This document shows positions 57,201 through 64,000 of a stretch of DNA of 64,000 bases, piece by piece (within the stretch, counting starts at the first letter, position 1; the number at the start of each line of letters is the position of its first letter). Source of the DNA: Nissolia schottii (lineage: Eukaryota > Streptophyta > Magnoliopsida > Fabales > Fabaceae); NCBI GenBank assembly GCA_003254905.1, contig QANU01012846.1:532823-596822 (forward strand), given 5' to 3'. The notes below the pieces were generated by a model. The model was not told where the DNA came from. It ran no database searches and saw only the letters and a program-made list of their open reading frames with translations. The position numbers and the translations under genes are program-made.

Positions 57201-60200
57201 ATAGGGGCCAGCATGACACGTGGCTTTGGCAAGGAAAATCCAAGTGACTAGACAAATTTATAAAAAGTATCATATTTCCATGTTCTGCAGAGAGGAAGTC
57301 TAAACCCAGCATAGCCAGTCACTCCATATCAACAGAATATTAAAAAGTGACATGCATATGACGAGATACTGTTTCATTATCACAATTTGCATGAAACCAG
57401 ATTTCAGCCAAACAGCAATCATAACTAGAATATTATTGGTCCAACCTGAAAGCAGGGACTTTGAGGGGCTGCAAAGCATGAAAAGCATTGGCAAAAGCAG
57501 TCAAAATCTGCAATATACGAAACAGTATTAGTCAAACACATGACTGCCTTAACATCAATTTCTTGGGTGCTTGCACAGGGAGTAAAAAGCAAAACAGACA
57601 ATCTACACGTCTAAATCAGAACAACCATTTCAATCAACTAGACTTTACTGGTCAAGCATACACGCCTTTGCTGGTAAGACTTTGCCGAGCCTCAATAAAA
57701 TTGGTTATAACTAAAACAACATACAAATGAACCATGTCTTGTTTCTTTGATGTGAATAGTATATCTGGATGATGTCCCAGTCACACATCACCTTACACCT
57801 TTTGCTGCTAATAACATGTTTCCAATATTTATTAACAATGAAACCTTTTCCCCAATAATAACTAGGAGAATTGTTTTCTCAACATGACCTAAAAAAAAAA
57901 AAATAGATGATTTGTGGAAGTACAACAGATTTACAAATTTCATTTCATACAGTTTACCACTCTAAATATCCTTTCCTTGAATATCTCCTGTAAAATCCTT
58001 TAAACAGATTTGTATTATGTGGTAGATTATCTAAATGTAAAGAATCAAATCGACGCAATGAATAATTGAGACCTTGCTTGCTTACACACAGCTTTTTCAA
58101 TAACGATTTTTTACAAACATAAAAGACCAAAGGCACTAATAAAAACAACTTTAGTATCTAATGGACAAAGTCATTGAACGTGACCAGTACCTGGAGATTT
58201 GCACCATCAGTAACAGGTTCAAGTGAACCAAGGTCAAGAAGCCAGTTGATGAACAGTCTGAAAAACGGTCTTGGATTGAAAGAGGCCTTCTTCTCCTCCG
58301 CATCTTTTAGAATGAATCTGACAGCCACTGCCAGAACCTTCCAGAAAGCAATGTAAAGTCATTACATTACCATTATAGAAATAATAAAGCCAACAGGGGA
58401 GAGAGACATTTTAGTTCGTTACACACCTTAGAAAGAAGAAAGAATTTGCTTGATCCCTGTAACAACAAACAAACAAATAACTAAAAAGCTATAGCAAAAA
58501 AACGCAAAACAAAACAAAAGGAAACGGTACAGTGGGCAACCTTCAAGATTGAGAAGACAAGCTTGGAATAAATATCAATTGTAAGAAATGACATTGCCTG
58601 CAGCTGTTGAGGAGATTGCAATGTCCCAGAATTCATCACCTCAGTGGATAAGCAATGTGCAACAGCAAATTCCTAAGGAAAAAAGGAAAAGGCATGTTAT
58701 ATTGATAACCCTAGGCATCAATAGGAAGGTGTAACCAGCATCTGTATGAAGAAAGAAATGCTACCATCAACAGCCGGAAGAAGCGATCTGTTACATCATC
58801 CCCCTTAAGCAGACCATTTTGATGTAATTGTAAAATGAAGTGGGTAGCAGCTGTATCATTTGCACTAGGAAGTTCACATATCCTATACCATTCTGCGAAC
58901 AACATGGAAACCTACAACACGTGGATAACAAATAATGATTAGACATTCAGATTCTGTTTCTGGTCCCATCAAAAGATAAGTTGACATAGAATTTACACCA
59001 ATATTAACCCTCTAAATATAAGAATGATGAACTACAAGCAATAAATACCAAAAAAAAAAATGCAGTCAGTATCCTGCACAATCTGGGACAAATAGCCAAG
59101 CAACGAAATACAAAGTTGACTAACAATATTTTCATGGTCAAGATACCTGCTCTCGGAATCCAGCAGGATCTGGTTCAACAGACTCTACACTGTTTGACTC
59201 TTCCCTGTTTGCTGAAAGCAGACCAGGACTCTGTTTTTGACGAGGAAACAGAAAAATCTAAGTCTCAGGAAAACCCAAACAAAGCGTACGAAAATAACAA
59301 CATCTGAACCATGTATTCCGAGACCTTATTGTCTCTTGGCTGTCTTGCCTTATCGTCCTTTCCAGCAACACTAGCAGATAGAGCAGCAGCATTAGCAGCA
59401 ACAGGGTTCTTGACCATCTCAATCAGTTGTTGTAACGAATCAGGGGATCCAGGCTTTGAAGCAAGCTGAAAACAAATAAAGGTTAATGAACAGAGGGCAC
59501 GGTAAGGAATGCAGACACTTGTAAGGACAAATATGAACCTTTGACAACGCATCAACAAGATTGTGAAGTTCTGAAATGACTTTGGGTTCCTCAATGACCA
59601 GGGTTTGGAGAAGGGAGACAGAAAACTCAGTTGCAGCCTCTGCACATTCATCAAGAAGGTAGCATGACTACGATACTTTAAAAAGGGCAAAATAATAAGC
59701 AAGACAACAAAAGGTATATTCTTTTGACATACTGTTCCTTCCCCCATCAATAAGTTTTGCCATATGAACATTGTACTCGGTAAGATTTAGCAGTTCACTG
59801 CGGATGAGGCCTACAGTAATATCTTTGTTAAACTTCCTTTCTTCTTCCGAGTATATTACCTGAAATAAGTACACAATAACACAATATGGTTTTAAACAGA
59901 TTATAAAGAAAAGAGTTACTTAAATGTCACTGGGAAGATTAGCAATGAGTCAACTGCATTTATTTGTTTGCTGTCAATTAGCTAGTGATTAGCTACCTGA
60001 TTGACTGAATTGATAATGTACGATATTGTAGATAAGAGATTCATGCTACAGACACTGTCTCTGGATGGTATTAAAGCTAATAGCAATTATTTTTTGGAGC
60101 TAATATTTCTGTTATTGATTGTTAAATTTTTTTAAGAAAAAAATCTGAATTTTACTCTAACCAATAGATGACACCCAAATCATCAATATTATGAATCGAG

Positions 60201-63200
60201 ATTAAATAATATCAGAATATGCAACTTTCTTTACTAAAGCATAAAGCTACAAGAATATATTACAGTAGGCAAATACGAAGTAATGCCACAATTAAATTCA
60301 AATATATACAATTTCTTCATTCAACTAGAAGAACTTTTGTCAATTCAAAAAAGCATACCCAGCTGGTAAGCTCCTTGACAGCAAGCTTGCAAACATCGCG
60401 AATGGCAGTCAGGATTGCAAGATGAGCACCGACATGAATACTGTTCGATGCATTATCATATAAACCCTTGAAAACCTATTTGAAAAAATTAATGAACGTT
60501 AACTTATACAATAGAAAAATGCCTTAAAAAACAAGGAACTACTAAAGCAACCAAAAAAACAATGTACCTTTTGAGCCACAGCTAAAGCTGCCTCATCTCG
60601 ACTAACACATCTGAGTATGATCTCAGGAACCTCAGAAATGACCGCCTAAACATGAGGGAACACCCAAAACAGATATTTAAACATGAAGAAAAATGTAATC
60701 AAGGTGGTAAACAGAAAAACAATAGTAACGAAAGAGAACGATTTAAATTAGGACAACAAAAAAAACTGTATAATTTAGCAAATAAAGTGAACCAAAACAA
60801 TACCTGTAGTTCTGCTTCCTTGGAATCATTGTTAACCAAAGCTTCCAACTGAAATCAACAGTATGCAGGCTATTAATGAACATCCTAAAAAACTTGATAC
60901 GATAATACTAATACGAATGAAATAAACCAACAATTCAGGGCACAAAAGGCCATGTTAGTAGGTTCATGTTAGTAGGGCCCACGGGAAGATTTGAAAGTCC
61001 TCCCCACACCCCCTAAAAAACAATGATGCATAACACCTTTATATCAGGTGGTCAACATAAATAAAAGAAAGAAAATTTCATAGAAACAGACATCTCTCTA
61101 TAAAAACAGCATCACTCAGAAACCTAAGCAATATCCTTACCATGCATTTGTTTAATTTTCATTTTCAATTATTCTAAAAGCTTAAACCAACAAAGACAAA
61201 CCACAAGTGCTAAATCTTATTACCAATCTCAAATATCCACCTCAATTGCACTTGCATTCAAATCATAAAATCGAAGAATTCTCAAAAATAAAATAACAAG
61301 CTTTGTTGGCTTGTATTACCAAATCAAACTACCAATTCCCCAATAATTAAAAGCTTAGCTAGCTAGGGCAGCTCTTCCATCATGAAAAGCATACGTGGTA
61401 TTATGAAGCTTCTTTTATTGGTAGACAGAAAGTCATACTGGGACAAGATATATACAATACACGCACTAGCCAAATTCCAACGCACCCTACCAACCATAGG
61501 AAAGCCCAGGTATGGAGCAAACTTCAAAAATTAATTTGCATTTTGTTAGTACGGTTATCCAGAAATAATATTTTGTATTGTCCTCCAAAAAAACAGATTC
61601 TCAGAGCAAATAGCACAAGCTATGAAGATCAAATAATATTATGTGTGTTGTCCTCCAAAAAAACGGATTCGCAAAGCAAATAACACAAGCTATGAAGATC
61701 AGCAACAACCTTTTGTGCAACAATTTGGTACTTATCCAGGGCATCCCTTGTACTAAGAGAAGGCTCCAAGAAACTACTGCCAAGGCGCTCCATGGCACTT
61801 GACGAAACTAGCGGCTGTGATGAAGCTCCAGATTCCTTGCAACAGTACAGGAGCACATTTAGACACCAATTATGACACATCAGAAGCATATGCAGTTATA
61901 ATGCTTATATAAAATTCTCACCTTCACAGCATCAGAAGAATCAACCACATGCAAGTCAGGGGTGGAAGCAGTTGACGGAAAAGAGGCAACAGAGTCTTTC
62001 TCCAAACTTTGCTGGGAAACACTGTCAGCTGCTCTAATTGGAATTGAGGAAGCACTGAAACATTAAATGCCAGACCGTAAATAAAATTAGAATCATTGGA
62101 TGTCAAAGATTACAAACGAGTCAATAAAAAAGTGGCACCTAAAGTGTGGAGCCAAATTAGATTCTGTCATATCATCTAATCGAGAGACCCCTTCATAGCC
62201 AGAGCCAACAGTGTAAGCAGGGTTAATCTGTCCTGATACTGCACCATTAGTGCCGGTGAGACCAGCATTTCCAGATTGAACAGAAAGACCAGCAGACATA
62301 GAATGTGAGCTCTGGCTAGACTGATTCTGCCAGGGAAGCCGAACAAAGTCCTAATACAAATGAGCAGCGATTAAACTGTGTAGTGTTCTACAAAGCGATA
62401 AAACAAACATACTTAAAAGTAAACCAATTAATACCTCATACACGCGCTGCTGTGAGAGGGACAACTGACCAGGTTTGGGTCGAAGGGGCTCCGGCACACC
62501 ACCCATAGAACCTTGTGTATACAAGTTTGCATCAAAAAATGTAGAACCCAAACCTTCTCTATGCTTCCTTCTCAAAGAAAGTTGTTGACCAATCTCCGTA
62601 TCAATGGTGTTTATAGCCTACAAAATAGTAGATAACAACAAATCCAACAAGGTGGTAAATATCTGGTTAGACAGAATAATGCTAGAAAAAAGGAAGAGGG
62701 GGAAAGTAAAACAGCATTATAATTTGTGTGTCACTGTAAATTAAAAAAAGAAGACCAAACTCATAGCCACTACTAGTATTAAGCTATTCTGAACTTCAAA
62801 ATTCAGTCACCAAAACTCCAAACTACACTGAAAACAACGTACAAATTAGAAGTAACAAAATATTATGACATTATAAACCTTAAGTGTTTCAATTCAATTC
62901 CTCCAGCAATAAATGGCCCCCAAAGCAAGTGGTCTAAGTCAAAAAGAGAGATTTATCTACACAATGAACAGGAATGTGCACACTTTAGAGAAGCTACCTT
63001 ATCAGTAGCAGCCTGTTCAATAACTGCACAACCAAGATCAAGATTATCATTGGTGACAAGTTGCACAGCTTGTTCCAAAATTTCATTCGCAATATTTAAA
63101 TTCTGAAGTGAAATTCTGAGTTGACTTGATATCGATGCCCGTAAAGGTTCCTGGAAGAAAAAGACACAGCAAGTTACATTAATAAAACAACGTCGATCCT

Positions 63201-64000
63201 TAAAGGCATATAATCCTAAAAAATAAATATAGTACTTTGTGCTTATATTTGATAGAAGTAAACAGCATAAATTAATAGTCATATTTCAGAGCCTTACTTT
63301 GCATGTAACATGTGCTAAGCTCCCAGCCAGACTAGCAACCATAAGGTGCGCAGCATTTAATATTCGTGTCTCATCTGATTCCATGGCATAATCCTGCAAA
63401 GGAATTAAATAAATAAACATTAAGCAAATCGAATTGAACACTAACTTATGCTGTTTCACACCTTATAGTTATAACAAAACCATAGCGGCAGTTTCTATAT
63501 AAACTGACAGAAATACATAGAGATTTCTTAGCTTTCAGCTAACACTTTTTAACGTCACTCCACAAATGCCCCATAAGTAGGAAGATCCTATCAGAAAAAT
63601 GGTATCAACCTTTAAAACAAGCTCCTTTGTTGTTTGTGTTGCTATGGAAACACTTCGCTGCACAATATTCGTCACTATCTCTTTGATAGCTCTGTCCATT
63701 GCAATGGGTACCGCTCTGTGATAAATGAACATGTTTAGTATGTCACATAGATTGAAACAAGAACCACAACAATATATTGAGAGCACCATACCTCTGAAAA
63801 TGCATTTGTAACCCGAAACCACTGAGTTTTGGATTGATAATAACGTGAGTCCCGATATTAGGTATCTGTGTTGGGAGCTATAAACACAAGATTTAGTAAA
63901 TAAATTTAGCTAAAAATTTAGTATCAAGAATGAAGGGAAACAAGTTTTAGGCTCCACACCTGGCTAATGGAAAAGGGAGATGGGGTAGGAGTTGCTTGTA
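54299..64000 (-). CDS. NOT1: CCR4-NOT complex scaffold NOT1, C-terminal part
   Basis: Scaffold of the CCR4-NOT mRNA deadenylation complex. The 5' part lies beyond 64000. Twenty-eight exons, 5' to 3': 63960-64000, 63792-63877, 63610-63715, 63298-63393, 62998-63150, 62435-62617, 62139-62350, 61922-62054, 61710-61835, 60804-60848, 60568-60645, 60359-60475, 59733-59859, 59539-59639, 59325-59465, 59147-59230, 58765-58911, 58541-58672, 58427-58456, 58191-58337, 57446-57507, 56623-56776, 56326-56517, 56139-56243, 55787-55921, 54820-55041, 54532-54633, 54299-54436. They encode about 1130 residues in one open frame, roughly half of a plant NOT1. First comes the CAF40/CNOT9-binding DUF3819 region ([14 protein letters not shown]), then a Ser-rich linker (exons 6-9), then the Not1 C-terminal domain that binds NOT2/NOT3 ([51 protein letters not shown]). 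It ends [10 protein letters not shown]. Confidence 0.95.

Overview
The window is nuclear DNA of a flowering plant. Every recognised gene is a plant gene split by GT-AG introns, intergenic DNA is AT-rich, and the spaces are packed with plant transposable elements. The gene set (h9-type thioredoxin, FERONIA, STN8, vacuolar sorting receptor, remorin) and the LTR style suggest a eudicot, probably a legume. The family-level call is an impression from protein resemblance, not a computed result.

Layout. 1-8.4 kb: an old minus-strand solo LTR (373-3044), a near-perfect hairpin repeat, a thioredoxin h9-type gene (+, 4434-6248), a Stowaway-like MITE and a 32-33 bp minisatellite. 8.4-11.4 kb: a second solo LTR of the same family in the opposite orientation, with a perfect 5-bp target duplication. 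13.5-16.3 kb: an intronless FERONIA-type receptor kinase (-). 17.2-21.9 kb: a degenerate hAT-like element, the TFIID subunit gene TAF11 (+), and a hAT MITE with a perfect 8-bp target duplication. 22.1-29.2 kb: a 15-exon alpha-galactosidase (-) head-to-head with a 6-exon endo-beta-mannanase (+). 30.3-33.0 kb: the thylakoid kinase STN8 (-). 33.6-37.0 kb: a broken Ty3/gypsy element. 38.1-40.6 kb: a TMEM87-like seven-transmembrane protein (+). 41.1-44.7 kb: a decayed Helitron (-). 45.5-48.9 kb: a 12-exon vacuolar sorting receptor (+). 51.3-53.1 kb: a remorin-family gene (+). 54.3-64.0 kb: the last 28 exons of CCR4-NOT subunit NOT1 (-), whose 5' part lies beyond the right edge.

Most neighbours are functionally unrelated, as is usual in plants. 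The exception is the divergent alpha-galactosidase/endo-mannanase pair. These two enzymes act on the side chains and the backbone of the same polymer, galactomannan, and are the most interesting biological association in the window. I rebuilt exon structures by hand from splice sites, reading-phase continuity and protein-family similarity; all ten reconstructed reading frames stay open. I did not find a system I could defend as wholly undescribed.
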